DNA of 64,000 nt from an uncultured Bacteroidota bacterium (GCA_903825095.1 CAIJZF010000229.1:1-64000), one strand, 5' to 3'; numbered from the stretch's first letter, positions 16,902-26,363 are shown. A program made the numbers and translations. The notes: generated by a model not told the origin, from the sequence alone.

Positions 16902-18934
16902 TGGCAATAATTCAACCAGCACAATTAGCAACAGGATCATACAGTCTTTCGGGATCGTTTAGTGGATCATTTCAAGGAAATGGCGCAGGGTTAAACAATA
17001 TACCTTCAAGCGCTATAGTTGGATTGAGTTCCACTCAAATTGCTAGTGGAGCAGTTTCTGCTTCTGTATCAACAGGTACAGGATCATTTACTGTAACGTC
17101 TGGTTCAAGTACGTTTATGTTTATTTCAAGTTCTGGGAATGTTGGGATTGGAACTACTACACCTTCATATACATTAGATGTAAATGGTACTGCGAGGGTG
17201 CAGAATAATTTGGTCATAACAGGAAGTACTTCAACCACAGGCTTATTAAATATTATAAATACATTTTCGGGTACATATCCGAATGCAATGACTGTATTAT
17301 TTCCAAATCAAACTATATCATCTGTTCAATCTGCTGCATTTTATGTAGGAAAAGCCCTATCAACAAATAATGGTTATGGATTTAATTATATTCATTCTTC
17401 TGATGGAAGCAGTAGCAATAGAGGTTCAATAGCATTTTATGGAGTTGATAATATTTTAAATTGGTTTGCAACTGGAAATGTAACAATTAACTCTACCACA
17501 GACGCAGGTTATAAACTTGACGTGAATGGTACTAGTAGATTTACAGGTAACCTATCAATTAACCAAGATAGCCTTATTATAGTAACGGGCAACCCAGCAG
17601 GTAGACCTAGTATCCAGTTTGGTACAACAGGTGTATTTAACAACAATTGGACATTTCAACCTAGCATATCGGGAGGAATAGTTGTTGCTTCGGCATACCA
17701 AACTATATCATCTACTTCAGCAATATTTGAAATTGGGTCTACTACTCGTGGATTCCTTCCTCCACGTACCAACCTCACCTCAAACATATCTACACCTGCT
17801 CAAGGTTTAATGACCTATGTTACTGCAAGTGCAACAGAAGGCCTATACTATTACAATAGTGGTTCTGCTGTTGGATGGCACAAAGTATTAACCAATAGTG
17901 GATCACAAGAAATATCTGGATCATTAAATGTAAATAATACATTATATGTAACTGGAAGTAGAGTAGGGATTGGAACTAGTTCACCAAATAGTGCTTTAGA
18001 GGTTGTTGATACGGGAGCAGCATCTTATGTAGCAGCGGCTCGTTTTTTAGTACCAAATAATAATGTTGCGGGTAGAGTAAGTCAATTTTATTTAGGTCAA
18101 GCAATGACAAACCTTAATTCAATTGCTTGGTCTTTTCATTATCAAGGTAATAGCAGTACCGCCAATTATCAGTCATTTGGGTTTAACGGAATTGCTACCC
18201 CTGCATTGACTATGTTTGGAACGCTGAATGTAGGCATCAACACAACCACAGACGCAGGGTATAAACTTGACGTCAACGGGACTGCGAGGGTGCAGGGTAA
18301 TTTATATTTTGGAACTGCGGGAAGTTATTTATTAGGGGACACAAATAATACAAGAATTTACGATAAGAATAATACAATTATTTTACAAGCATTTCCAAAT
18401 GGAGTATCAAATTCAGAAACTTATTTAAGGAGTGCAGGTGGAAATTTTTCTTTTTTAAGATTAAGAGATGATTATGTGAGTTTGGAATATGCCGTATCTA
18501 GCGTAAGTGCAACTGCTCAAAATCCAATTCAAATAAACAGAGGTTATTTTGGAAATGTTTTAGCAACTGATAAAAGTGTTTTATATGTAAAAAGCACACT
18601 TAACTCTAATCTATCCAATGCAACTACTTTGCGTGGTGTTTATATTGACATAAATGACACTACAACTTATACAGGTTTTTCAAGTGTAAGAGCAATTGAA
18701 GCACCAAGAGGTGGAGCATATTTCAATACTACAAGTGTAAATGCTTCAGCGGTATTACAAGCGGATAGCACGACTCAAGGCTTCCTTCCTCCACGCATGA
18801 CCGGAGCACAAGCAGAATTAATTTCCTCCCCAGCAGAAGGTTTAATGGTATATGCAACCTCAGGTACCGGCGTAACTATCACCAGTAAAGGATGGTGGGG
18901 ATTTGATGGAGCTACTTGGGTAAAATTTAACTAA
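16901..18934 (+). CDS. Fibre protein with repeated DVNGTARV modules
   Basis: The protein has 677 residues. N-terminal GSFSGSFQGNGAGLNN leads to the module VGIGTTTPSYTLDVNGTARV, which recurs in degenerate form near residues 200, 360 and 450. The TRGFLPPRTNLTSNISTPAQG segment is nearly identical to one in the fibre at 4679, and a related RGFLPPRMTGAQ-type copy stands near the end. The C-terminus closes with a short Trp-rich beta unit (KGWWGFDGATWVKFN), a common end of fibre proteins in Bacteroidota phages. No peptidase S74 domain was recognised. Confidence 0.8.
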   Translation: MAIIQPAQLATGSYSLSGSFSGSFQGNGAGLNNIPSSAIVGLSSTQIASGAVSASVSTGTGSFTVTSGSSTFMFISSSGNVGIGTTTPSYTLDVNGTARVQNNLVITGSTSTTGLLNIINTFSGTYPNAMTVLFPNQTISSVQSAAFYVGKALSTNNGYGFNYIHSSDGSSSNRGSIAFYGVDNILNWFATGNVTINSTTDAGYKLDVNGTSRFTGNLSINQDSLIIVTGNPAGRPSIQFGTTGVFNNNWTFQPSISGGIVVASAYQTISSTSAIFEIGSTTRGFLPPRTNLTSNISTPAQGLMTYVTASATEGLYYYNSGSAVGWHKVLTNSGSQEISGSLNVNNTLYVTGSRVGIGTSSPNSALEVVDTGAASYVAAARFLVPNNNVAGRVSQFYLGQAMTNLNSIAWSFHYQGNSSTANYQSFGFNGIATPALTMFGTLNVGINTTTDAGYKLDVNGTARVQGNLYFGTAGSYLLGDTNNTRIYDKNNTIILQAFPNGVSNSETYLRSAGGNFSFLRLRDDYVSLEYAVSSVSATAQNPIQINRGYFGNVLATDKSVLYVKSTLNSNLSNATTLRGVYIDINDTTTYTGFSSVRAIEAPRGGAYFNTTSVNASAVLQADSTTQGFLPPRMTGAQAELISSPAEGLMVYATSGTGVTITSKGWWGFDGATWVKFN

Positions 18935-18949
18935 AATAATCCAATCACA

Positions 18950-18957
18950 TATTTATA
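18950..18957 (+). promoter_or_regulatory. Putative late promoter box TATTTATA
   Basis: This exact copy lies 22 nt before the ATG at 18972. Confidence 0.6.
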
Positions 18958-18971
18958 AACAAATTTAAAAC

Positions 18972-19247
18972 ATGAACACATCAACAACTCCACAAGGTGG
19001 AATAGCAATTGAACCAGTAGTTTATCCATTAAACGGAGGAACAGCAACTTTCATGACTGTATTGGTCTTGAACTTCTCAACAGAAGCTACAACATGTACA
19101 ACTTACTGGCAATTACTTTCAGATGAAGGTAAACAATTAGCTCAAGACAATTATACTTTAACCGAAGAGCAATTTGCTACTTGGGGTACAGATAATTCAG
19201 TAGTAAATCAATATGTAGCAGATGCAATTGGAGTTACTATTTTGTAA
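18972..19247 (+). CDS. Hypothetical small virion-region protein
   Basis: The protein has 91 residues, mostly beta: GGTATFMTVLVLNFSTEATTCTTYWQLLSDEGKQLAQDNYTLTEEQFATWGTDN. No known domain was recognised. The WQL-DEGKQL-GNYTLT pattern recalls small phage proteins found next to fibre genes, but I cannot name a family. It has its own late box upstream and another downstream, so it is probably an independently transcribed late gene. Confidence 0.6.
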   Translation: MNTSTTPQGGIAIEPVVYPLNGGTATFMTVLVLNFSTEATTCTTYWQLLSDEGKQLAQDNYTLTEEQFATWGTDNSVVNQYVADAIGVTIL

Positions 19248-19266
19248 CTTTGAATAGATCCATATA

Positions 19267-19274
19267 TATTTATA
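19267..19274 (+). promoter_or_regulatory. Putative late promoter box TATTTATA
   Basis: This exact copy lies 31 nt before the ATG at 19298; the leader also contains AATAAGTTA. Confidence 0.55.
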
Positions 19275-19297
19275 ACCACAAAATAATAAGTTAAATT

Positions 19298-19561
19298 ATG
19301 TCAATAGTTACAGAACAAAAGTTTTTATCAGAGGAAGAATTAGCTTCCCTAAAAGAAATCCAAACAAACACACAAGCGTTGATCGCTGAATTAGGTGAAA
19401 TCGAATTAGTTAAATTGCAATTAGAGAGTCGTCACGATGCTGCTAAAAAATATTTAACTGAGTTGGGAACCAAAGAACAAGAGTTTACAAAAACGGTGTT
19501 TGATAAGTATGGTAAAGCATCTATCAACCCTGAAACGGGTGAGATTACATTAGTAGATTAA
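19298..19561 (+). CDS. Small coiled-coil protein, hypothetical
   Basis: The protein has 87 residues, almost entirely helical with heptad-like spacing (LIAELGEIELVKLQLESRHDAAKKYLTELGTKEQEFTKTVFDKYG). It ends in a short INPETGEITLVD hairpin. Such coiled-coil proteins of unknown function occur in T4-like phages. It is flanked by late boxes and lies directly before the sheath genes, so it could be an assembly factor; that is positional inference. Confidence 0.65.
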   Translation: MSIVTEQKFLSEEELASLKEIQTNTQALIAELGEIELVKLQLESRHDAAKKYLTELGTKEQEFTKTVFDKYGKASINPETGEITLVD

Positions 19562-19580
19562 TCTGGGTTTAAATACACCA

Positions 19581-19588
19581 TATTTATA
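19581..19588 (+). promoter_or_regulatory. Putative late promoter box TATTTATA
   Basis: This exact copy lies 22 nt before the first sheath gene. Confidence 0.65.
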
Positions 19589-19602
19589 ATAAAATAAAAA
19601 AC

Positions 19603-21345
19603 ATGGCTGAAGTAATTGTCTCACCTGGTGTATTAGCAATAGAAAACGATCAATCATTTGTAACTCAACAACCTGTACAAGCAGGAGCCGCTATCATCGG
19701 TCCTGCAGTAAAAGGTAAAGTAGGTATCCCTACAATAGTTACTTCATATACAGATTATTTAAATAAGTTTGGTGCTACTTTCCTTAGCGGAAGTAACACC
19801 TACACTTATTTTACCTCAATTTCGGCATACAACTATTTCAATAATGGAGGAACTTCATTACTTGTAACTCGTGTTGTAACCGGATCATTTACAGCAGCAA
19901 CATCTTCATTTATTTCTGCTTCTGCACATGCTGCAGGTTCCCCTTATAATACCGATGTATTTGTATTGGAAACAATTTCCAAAGGAGAAATCATGAACAG
20001 TACAGGACCAACAGGAAATGTTGGCACCCTATTAAGCGGTTCAGCAGATAATTTCAGATGGCAAATTACTTCAGCAAACACATCATCCGGTACATTCTAT
20101 TTATTAATTCGTCAAGGTAGTGATACAAATGTTTCTCCATCCGTTTTGGAAACATGGGGTCCATTATCTCTAGACCCATATTCAAACGATTACATTGAAA
20201 AAGTAATTGGTAACCAAGTTGAAAACGTAGCAAGCGATAACGGTGAATTTTATATTCAATTATCTGGAAGTTATCCAAACAATTCTTCTTACGTACGCAT
20301 TAAAACAGTAAACCAACCTACACCAAATTATTTCGATAACGTAGGTAATCCTAAAAATGAATTTACTGGTTCTATCCCATTAAACAACAGTGGATCATTT
20401 GGTTCCGCTACTGGAAAAAATGTAATAGGTGGAGGAAATGCATACTATGAAAATATCACCTCAGTAAACAATATTCAAGGATTAAACGCTAGCAATTATA
20501 CACAATCTATCTCTTTATTAGCAAACAAAGATGCATTTAGATATAATTTATTAGTTACCCCTGGATTAATGTCAGATATGGGTGGTATAGCATATAGTGC
20601 TATCACTTCCATGATCTCTACAGCTCAAAATAGAGGAGATATGATGGTGGTATTTGATACATCAAAATATAACTCCCAAATTACTTCAGTATTATCTAAT
20701 ACAACAGGATATGATACATCATACGCTGGAACTTATTGGCCTTGGGTAAAAACAATTGATCCAAGTACAGCAAACCAAGTTTGGGTACCTGCTTCAACAT
20801 TGATTCCTGGAATATATGCATTCAACGATAACGTTGCTGCTCCATGGTTTGCACCTGCCGGTGTAAATAGAGGCATTTTAACTACTGCTATCCAAGCAGA
20901 ACGTGTATTGACTCAAGGAAACAGAGATACATTATACCAAGCAAATATTAATCCAATTGCTACTTACCCTAACGTAGGTGTAGTGGTATTTGGACAAAAA
21001 ACATTACAAAAGAAAAAAAGTTCATTAGATCGTATCAACGTAAGACGTTTATTGATTGAATTGAAATCATATATTTCTCAAGTAGCAGATACATTTGTAT
21101 TTGAACAAAACAATACTGTTACTAGAAATAACTTCTTAGCCATTATCAATCCATACCTAGCTTCTGTTCAACAACAACAAGGTTTAACAGCATTTAAAGT
21201 GGTTATGGATGAATCAAATAACCCACCATCCGTAGTAGATAACAATCAGTTAGTAGGTCAAATTTATTTACAACCAACTAGAACCGCTGAATTTATCTTA
21301 CTAGACTTTAATATATTGCCTACTGGTGCAACGTTTCCTGCTTAA
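19603..21345 (+). CDS. gp18: Contractile tail sheath protein, copy 1
   Basis: The protein has 580 residues. N-terminal VSPGVLAIENDQSFVTQQPVQAGAAIIGPAVKGKVG is the classic sheath start. The C-terminal domain has RINVRRLLIELKSYISQVADTFVFEQNN and ends in LVGQIYLQPTRTAEFILLDFNI, the strand-exchange part that links sheath subunits. The middle (about 85-330) is the variable surface region. A second, closely related sheath gene follows; the C-terminal thirds are much more alike than the middles. Both have complete domain sets, so neither looks like a pseudogene. Confidence 0.95.
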   Translation: MAEVIVSPGVLAIENDQSFVTQQPVQAGAAIIGPAVKGKVGIPTIVTSYTDYLNKFGATFLSGSNTYTYFTSISAYNYFNNGGTSLLVTRVVTGSFTAATSSFISASAHAAGSPYNTDVFVLETISKGEIMNSTGPTGNVGTLLSGSADNFRWQITSANTSSGTFYLLIRQGSDTNVSPSVLETWGPLSLDPYSNDYIEKVIGNQVENVASDNGEFYIQLSGSYPNNSSYVRIKTVNQPTPNYFDNVGNPKNEFTGSIPLNNSGSFGSATGKNVIGGGNAYYENITSVNNIQGLNASNYTQSISLLANKDAFRYNLLVTPGLMSDMGGIAYSAITSMISTAQNRGDMMVVFDTSKYNSQITSVLSNTTGYDTSYAGTYWPWVKTIDPSTANQVWVPASTLIPGIYAFNDNVAAPWFAPAGVNRGILTTAIQAERVLTQGNRDTLYQANINPIATYPNVGVVVFGQKTLQKKKSSLDRINVRRLLIELKSYISQVADTFVFEQNNTVTRNNFLAIINPYLASVQQQQGLTAFKVVMDESNNPPSVVDNNQLVGQIYLQPTRTAEFILLDFNILPTGATFPA

Positions 21346-21370
21346 TAATATATTTTAAAGAGAATATTCA

Positions 21371-21378
21371 TATTTATA
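21371..21378 (+). promoter_or_regulatory. Putative late promoter box TATTTATA
   Basis: This exact copy lies 21 nt before the second sheath gene, so each sheath copy has its own box. Confidence 0.65.
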
Positions 21379-21391
21379 ATAAAAAGATAAA

Positions 21392-23116
21392 ATGGCAAAT
21401 TTTACAGTATCCCCTGGGGTAGCAATTAGTGAGATAGACAACACGTATTTAACAGGACAACCTGTTCAAGCTGGTGCTGCTATTATAGGCCCAACGGTTA
21501 AAGGACCTGTTGAGGTACCAACATTGGTAACTACTTACTCTGATTTCGTAACGTTATTTGGAGATAATTTTATTAGTGGAGGTAATGCTTATTCATACCT
21601 TACTTCAATTGCAGCTTACAATTATTTCAATTATGGTGGAACTTCATTACTGGTTGCTCGTGTAGTAACTCAATCAGCTAACTGGACTTCAGCAGTAAGT
21701 ACTACCATTCCAAATTATTTAAATGTTGCTTCTTCATCATTTACCTTAGAAACCCTTTCTGAAGGTATTTTAATGAACAACTCAGGTTCAAATACAACAG
21801 GAACTAATGGAGCCTTAAACTCAGGATCAGTAGATAATGTTCGATGGGAAATTACAAACTCAAATACTGGATCAGGTACATTTAACGTATTAATTAGACG
21901 TGGTAATGATACTGAAACTAGTAAAGTAGTATTAGAAGCATTTAATAATGTCAATTTAGATCCAAACTCTTCTCGATACATTGCTCAAGTGATTGGTGAT
22001 CAAACATTGAATTATAACTCCACAACAAACCAAATGGAATTGAGTGGAAGTTATGCTAATATGTCCAAATATGTACGTGTTAAAGCTGTAAATTACCCAA
22101 CTCCAAACTATTTTGATGCAAACGGTCAACCGGTATCAGCATATACAGCTTCAATTCCATTAAATGGAAGTGGATCTTCTGCTGGAACATTTAATGGTGC
22201 TGGAGGAACAGTAAATACTGTTATTAATTTATACGATAATATTTCTTCTAATACTCAAGGTTTAACAGGTGGATCTTATGATAATATGATCTCATTACTT
22301 GGAAATGCAGACGCATACCAATTCAATGTATTGTTTGCTCCTGGATTAACAAATGATACTCATACAACACAAATCACAAACATTATCTCAAATACTCAAC
22401 AACGTGGAGATAATTTATTTGTAGCAGATTTAACATTATTTAGTGGGACAATTGCTAGTGCAGTAACTCAAGCACAAACAAGAGATACTTCATATGCTGC
22501 AACATATTGGCCTTGGGTTCGTATTATCGACCCAGCAACAGGAAAACAAGTATGGGTACCAGCTTCAACTGTAATCCCAGGTGTATATGCTTTCAATGAT
22601 AAAGTAGCTGCTCCATGGTTTGCACCAGCAGGTATTAATAGAGGTGGATTATCTACAGTATTACAAGCTCAATTGAAATTATCTCAAGGAAACAAAGATA
22701 CATTATATTCAAGCAATATCAACCCAATTGCAACATTGCCTAAACAAGGTGTTGTAGTATACGGACAAAAAACATTACAAAAAGCTCAATCTGCTTTAGA
22801 TCGTGTAAATGTACGTCGTTTGATGATTGAATTAAAATCATATATCCGCCAAATTGCTAATACAGTAGTATTTGAACAAAACACAATTGCAACAAGAAAT
22901 TCATTTGTAGCACGTGTTACTCCGTTCTTAGAAGGAATCCAACAAAAACAAGGATTATACGCTTACAAAGTTGTTATGGATGGAACAAATAACGGACCAG
23001 CAGTAATTGATCAAAACCAATTAGTAGGTCAAATTTATATCCAACCAACACGCACAGCTGAATTTATATCTCTAGATTTCATCTTAACTCCAACAGGAAC
23101 TGAATTTCCAGGGTAA
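21392..23116 (+). CDS. gp18: Contractile tail sheath protein, copy 2
   Basis: The protein has 574 residues and is paralogous to the sheath at 19603 along its whole length. It has the same start (VSPGVAISEIDNTYLTGQPVQAGAAIIGP), the same core segment (YAATYWPWVRIIDPATGKQVWVPAS) and the same C-terminal end (LVGQIYIQPTRTAEFISLDF). The middle domain differs in sequence and loop length. It may form a mixed or layered sheath with copy 1, or one copy may be preferred on some hosts. It lies directly before the tube gene. Confidence 0.95.
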   Translation: MANFTVSPGVAISEIDNTYLTGQPVQAGAAIIGPTVKGPVEVPTLVTTYSDFVTLFGDNFISGGNAYSYLTSIAAYNYFNYGGTSLLVARVVTQSANWTSAVSTTIPNYLNVASSSFTLETLSEGILMNNSGSNTTGTNGALNSGSVDNVRWEITNSNTGSGTFNVLIRRGNDTETSKVVLEAFNNVNLDPNSSRYIAQVIGDQTLNYNSTTNQMELSGSYANMSKYVRVKAVNYPTPNYFDANGQPVSAYTASIPLNGSGSSAGTFNGAGGTVNTVINLYDNISSNTQGLTGGSYDNMISLLGNADAYQFNVLFAPGLTNDTHTTQITNIISNTQQRGDNLFVADLTLFSGTIASAVTQAQTRDTSYAATYWPWVRIIDPATGKQVWVPASTVIPGVYAFNDKVAAPWFAPAGINRGGLSTVLQAQLKLSQGNKDTLYSSNINPIATLPKQGVVVYGQKTLQKAQSALDRVNVRRLMIELKSYIRQIANTVVFEQNTIATRNSFVARVTPFLEGIQQKQGLYAYKVVMDGTNNGPAVIDQNQLVGQIYIQPTRTAEFISLDFILTPTGTEFPG

Positions 23117-23133
23117 AAAGGCAGATAGTTAAA

Positions 23134-23141
23134 TATTTATA
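23134..23141 (+). promoter_or_regulatory. Putative late promoter box TATTTATA
   Basis: This exact copy lies 33 nt before the tail tube gene. Confidence 0.55.
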
Positions 23142-23166
23142 ATAAAAGAAACTAAAATAACAAAAA

Positions 23167-23655
23167 ATGGCAATTTTAAATCCAAACGAAATTTTCTATA
23201 CAGCGTTTGAACCTAAACAAAGCAACCGTTTCATCCTTTATATGGATGGAGTTCCTTCATATTTAGTTAAAGGAGTAGGAGCTGTAAGTTTAACTCAAAC
23301 AGCAGTTGCCCTTAACCATATCAACGTTCAACGTTATGTAAAAGGAAAAACAGTATGGAATACTATCCAATTTACAATGTACGAATCAATCACTCCATCA
23401 GGTGCACAAGCAGTAATGGAATGGGTACGTTTGGGTCACGAATCTGTAACAGGTAGAGATGGATATTCTGATTTTTACAAGAAAGATATTACGTTTAACG
23501 TAATCGGACCTGTAGGTGATATCGTTTCTGAATGGATTATTAAAGGAGCTGTAATTACAGAGGTTAACTTTGGAGACTATAACTGGGACGATGATGGAAC
23601 ACCGGTAAACATCCAAGTAACGGTTCAACCAGATTACTGTATCTTGAACTACTAA
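23167..23655 (+). CDS. gp19: Tail tube protein, gp19-like
   Basis: The protein has 162 residues, matching the T4 gp19 size (163). It shows the tube-family layout: N-terminal FEPKQSNRFILYMDGVPSYLVKG, central WNTIQFTMYESITPSGAQAVMEWVR, and C-terminal WIIKGAVITEVNFGDYNWDDDGTPVNIQVTVQPDYCIL. It assembles hexameric rings inside the sheath. It follows the second sheath gene and ends before a strong terminator. Confidence 0.93.
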   Translation: MAILNPNEIFYTAFEPKQSNRFILYMDGVPSYLVKGVGAVSLTQTAVALNHINVQRYVKGKTVWNTIQFTMYESITPSGAQAVMEWVRLGHESVTGRDGYSDFYKKDITFNVIGPVGDIVSEWIIKGAVITEVNFGDYNWDDDGTPVNIQVTVQPDYCILNY

Positions 23656-23681
23656 AATAGATTAAACAACAAATCCATAAG

Positions 23682-23706
23682 AGCTCCAAAGAAATTTGGA
23701 GCTTTT
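23682..23706 (+). terminator. Rho-independent terminator after tail tube gene
   Basis: A 9-bp stem AGCTCCAAA / TTTGGAGCT with a GAAA tetraloop is followed by a short T run. It closes the sheath-tube unit. Confidence 0.9.
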
Positions 23707-23718
23707 ACTTTCTTTCAA

Positions 23719-23726
23719 TATATTGG
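23719..23726 (+). promoter_or_regulatory. Bacteroidota-like -7 box (TATATTGG) before SprB-like gene
   Basis: TATATTGG fits the TAnnTTTG-type box seen upstream of early genes here and lies 12 nt before the ATG. It stands between the tube terminator and the secreted protein gene, where a TATTTATA box would be expected but is absent. Confidence 0.4.
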
Positions 23727-23730
23727 GTTT

Positions 23731-25932
23731 ATGAAAAATCTATTAATATTCCTTTTATTGACTAGTATAGGATATGGTCAATATTGTCCTGCTTTAGGAC
23801 CCGATCAACTGTTACCTTGTGGTGTAGGAACAACTACATTAACCGCAAATTTAAGCCAATGTGGAGCAGGCAATAACCCCAATCAAACAACAAATTACAC
23901 CGTTGCTTCCATACCATATGTAGCTCAAACCAATAATGGAACATCTGTGTTTATGACAGATGACTCCCAACAAGGACCATTTGCTATTGGCTTTAACTTT
24001 TGCTTTTACGGGCAAACATACTCTCAATTTTACATTGGTTCAAATGGATGGATTTCATTTTCTGGAGGACAACCTACAACATTTACTTCTTCTCCATTAC
24101 CAACAGCAAATGCTCTAGTACCTAAAAATTGTATTATGGGACCTTGGCAGGATTGGCATCCTGGAATTGGAGGACAAATCAAATACCAAACTGTAGGTAC
24201 ATCACCATGTAGAAAACTAATCGTAAGTTGGATAAACATGCCTATGTTTAGTTGTACTGGAAATCAAGGTACATTCCACATTGTAATTGAAGAATCTACC
24301 AACTATATCAGCAACTACATCCAGACAAAACCTGCTTGTTTGCAATGGCAAGGTGGAACAGCTACCGAAGGAATTCAGAATGCAACAGGAACTGCAGCAG
24401 TAACAGTCCCTGGTAGAAATTCAACAGCTTGGACAGCTAACAATGATGCTTGGAGATGGACTCCTAGTGGACCAGTGGTTACTCCAACTTTAACTTGGTA
24501 TCAAGTAGGAAATCCGGTAGCAATTGGAACAGGACCTACACTTACAGTGACTCCAACAGGACCTACACTATACACTTGCCATTTAGAATATCTATCATGT
24601 AATGCAGGATGGTCTTCATGTAACTCAGGAACAAGCTTAGGACCTGATACTGTTTTAGTTGTACCGGGACCTCCAAATTTACCTTCTCCAACAGTTATTC
24701 CATTTAATCCAACATGTGTTGGAAGTTGTGATGGAGCTATTAGTGTATTTTCAAGTGGTGGAACTGGAGTTCAAACTATTTCATGGAATGGACCTGCAAA
24801 TGGTTTTAACCCAATTGGTTTATGTGCTGGCGTGTATAACTTTACAATTGTTGATGATGCTGGTTGTACTACTTCAGGAACAGCTACACTAACAAACCCT
24901 TCACCTATTGTAGTAGGACCTATAGTAGCGTCGGATACAGTGTGTTTTAATACAACCAATGAAGTGTATAATATACCCGATTTAGGAGCAGGATTCACAT
25001 ATACATGGAGCAGTATCGGTAGTATTGTTTCGGGTCAAGGCACAACTTCTATAACAGTTGATTATACCTCTATACCAGCAGGATTTATCCCTGGAGCAAT
25101 AAATGTTACGGCTTACAGTCCAAATGGATGTACAAGTATTCCGGCTTCGTTCGATGTTACTGTATTTAATATTTTCCCTGTAATTGACCCTATTGGTCCG
25201 TTTTGTTCAAACGATGAATGTTCTATTTTAACTGCGTTACCTTTAAACGGTGTATTCTCTGGAACTGGAGTAGTTGGAATCCAATTTTGCCCTTATGATG
25301 CAGATACACTAGATAATTTTGTAACTTATACCTATTTTCAAAGTGGATGCTCATTCAATACTACAATTAACATTACTGTTTACGAACAGCCAACTATTAC
25401 CCCAATTACACCATATAATGAATTTTTTGAAATTTGTGAAGGTGATTCTATACCAAGCATTTATTCGGTAGTTGCTTCTTTACCCGGTTATAATGAATGG
25501 ACTATATTGAACAATACAACTCAAACAGATAATCTAAACATCACTTGGAACGCGCCTGGAATGTTTGATATTTCGGTAGTACATTATTCAAACGGGTGTG
25601 CTTCACCTCCACAATTCAATGTAGTTACTATAGCACAATGTCCTGAACTGTTATTTTACATTCCAAATACATTCACCCCTGATGGAGACGAACATAACAA
25701 TACTTTTAAATGGACGTTTACAAGTGGATTTGATCCATTTGATTTCCATGTAGAAATTTACAATAGATGGGGAGAAATGATCTATGAAAGCTATGACCAT
25801 AACGATTATTGGGATGGAACATATTCTAATACCCCAGTAACACCAGGATTATACAACTACAAAATTCATTTTGGCAGCAAAAAGAATGATGGTGAATATG
25901 AATTTGCAGGAAGTGTTAATCTTATTAGATAG
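23731..25932 (+). CDS. Secreted SprB-repeat protein with T9SS type-B (gliding_CHU_C) C-terminus
   Basis: The protein has 733 residues. A signal peptide (MKNLLIFLLLTSIGYGQ) opens it. Residues about 60-250 form a Trp/Cys-containing beta domain (IGFNFCFYGQTYSQFYIGSNGWISF) common in Bacteroidota surface proteins. Residues about 322-392 match a SprB repeat (NPTCVGSCDGAISVFSSGGTG ... GLCAGVYNFTIVDDAGCTT). PKD/Ig-like domains follow, and residues about 643-733 are the gliding-motility-associated C-terminal domain (IPNTFTPDGDEHNNTF ... FHVEIYNRWGEMIYES ... DYWDGTY). This is a bacterial cell-surface cargo of the type IX secretion system placed inside a phage tail operon, behind a terminator and with its own non-late promoter-like box. 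Confidence 0.9.
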   Translation: MKNLLIFLLLTSIGYGQYCPALGPDQLLPCGVGTTTLTANLSQCGAGNNPNQTTNYTVASIPYVAQTNNGTSVFMTDDSQQGPFAIGFNFCFYGQTYSQFYIGSNGWISFSGGQPTTFTSSPLPTANALVPKNCIMGPWQDWHPGIGGQIKYQTVGTSPCRKLIVSWINMPMFSCTGNQGTFHIVIEESTNYISNYIQTKPACLQWQGGTATEGIQNATGTAAVTVPGRNSTAWTANNDAWRWTPSGPVVTPTLTWYQVGNPVAIGTGPTLTVTPTGPTLYTCHLEYLSCNAGWSSCNSGTSLGPDTVLVVPGPPNLPSPTVIPFNPTCVGSCDGAISVFSSGGTGVQTISWNGPANGFNPIGLCAGVYNFTIVDDAGCTTSGTATLTNPSPIVVGPIVASDTVCFNTTNEVYNIPDLGAGFTYTWSSIGSIVSGQGTTSITVDYTSIPAGFIPGAINVTAYSPNGCTSIPASFDVTVFNIFPVIDPIGPFCSNDECSILTALPLNGVFSGTGVVGIQFCPYDADTLDNFVTYTYFQSGCSFNTTINITVYEQPTITPITPYNEFFEICEGDSIPSIYSVVASLPGYNEWTILNNTTQTDNLNITWNAPGMFDISVVHYSNGCASPPQFNVVTIAQCPELLFYIPNTFTPDGDEHNNTFKWTFTSGFDPFDFHVEIYNRWGEMIYESYDHNDYWDGTYSNTPVTPGLYNYKIHFGSKKNDGEYEFAGSVNLIR

Positions 25933-25937
25933 TACAA

Positions 25938-25945
25938 TATTTATA
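25938..25945 (+). promoter_or_regulatory. Putative late promoter box TATTTATA
   Basis: This exact copy lies 13 nt before the ATG at 25951 and 6 nt after the SprB-like gene's stop; it restarts late transcription. Confidence 0.55.
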
Positions 25946-25950
25946 ACAGT

Positions 25951-26322
25951 ATGAAACTAGAAAATCTACGTACGTTAGTAAAAGAAGAATTAAGCAGAAA
26001 GCTTAATGAAGATTACCAAGACAAATTTAAAATGGTTGGTATGCTTATTACTAACATCAAAAAACGACCACAAAAAGAAATATTCTCAGATATCCGTTCA
26101 CTCCCAGGCATTACAGTAGCATCAGCAAAAGAACCCATGGATTACAGTGAACAAAATACAGAAAAATTTCAAACTATAGTAACCATTAAAGTTGATGGAC
26201 ATCCTTGGATTGTAAAAGGTGGATTTGATAGATCAAAAATGGAAGAAATACGCAAAGAAATATTGAAGATAGATGGAGTATTGTCATTTAATGTAAATCC
26301 TGACAATATTACTTCTCTTTAA
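25951..26322 (+). CDS. Small alpha/beta protein, hypothetical
   Basis: The protein has 123 residues. A short helix (MKLENLRTLVKEELSRKLNED) leads into an alternating beta-alpha-beta part (FKMVGMLITNIKKRPQKEIFSDIRSLPGITVASAKEP ... FQTIVTIKVDGHPWIVKGGF) that reads as a ferredoxin-like fold. No catalytic motif is seen. It lies just before the tail-assembly genes; I recall similar small proteins next to baseplate genes but assign no role. Confidence 0.65.
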   Translation: MKLENLRTLVKEELSRKLNEDYQDKFKMVGMLITNIKKRPQKEIFSDIRSLPGITVASAKEPMDYSEQNTEKFQTIVTIKVDGHPWIVKGGFDRSKMEEIRKEILKIDGVLSFNVNPDNITSL

Positions 26323-26363
26323 TATATGTATATAAGACAATTAAGTTATAACAAATAAAAATT

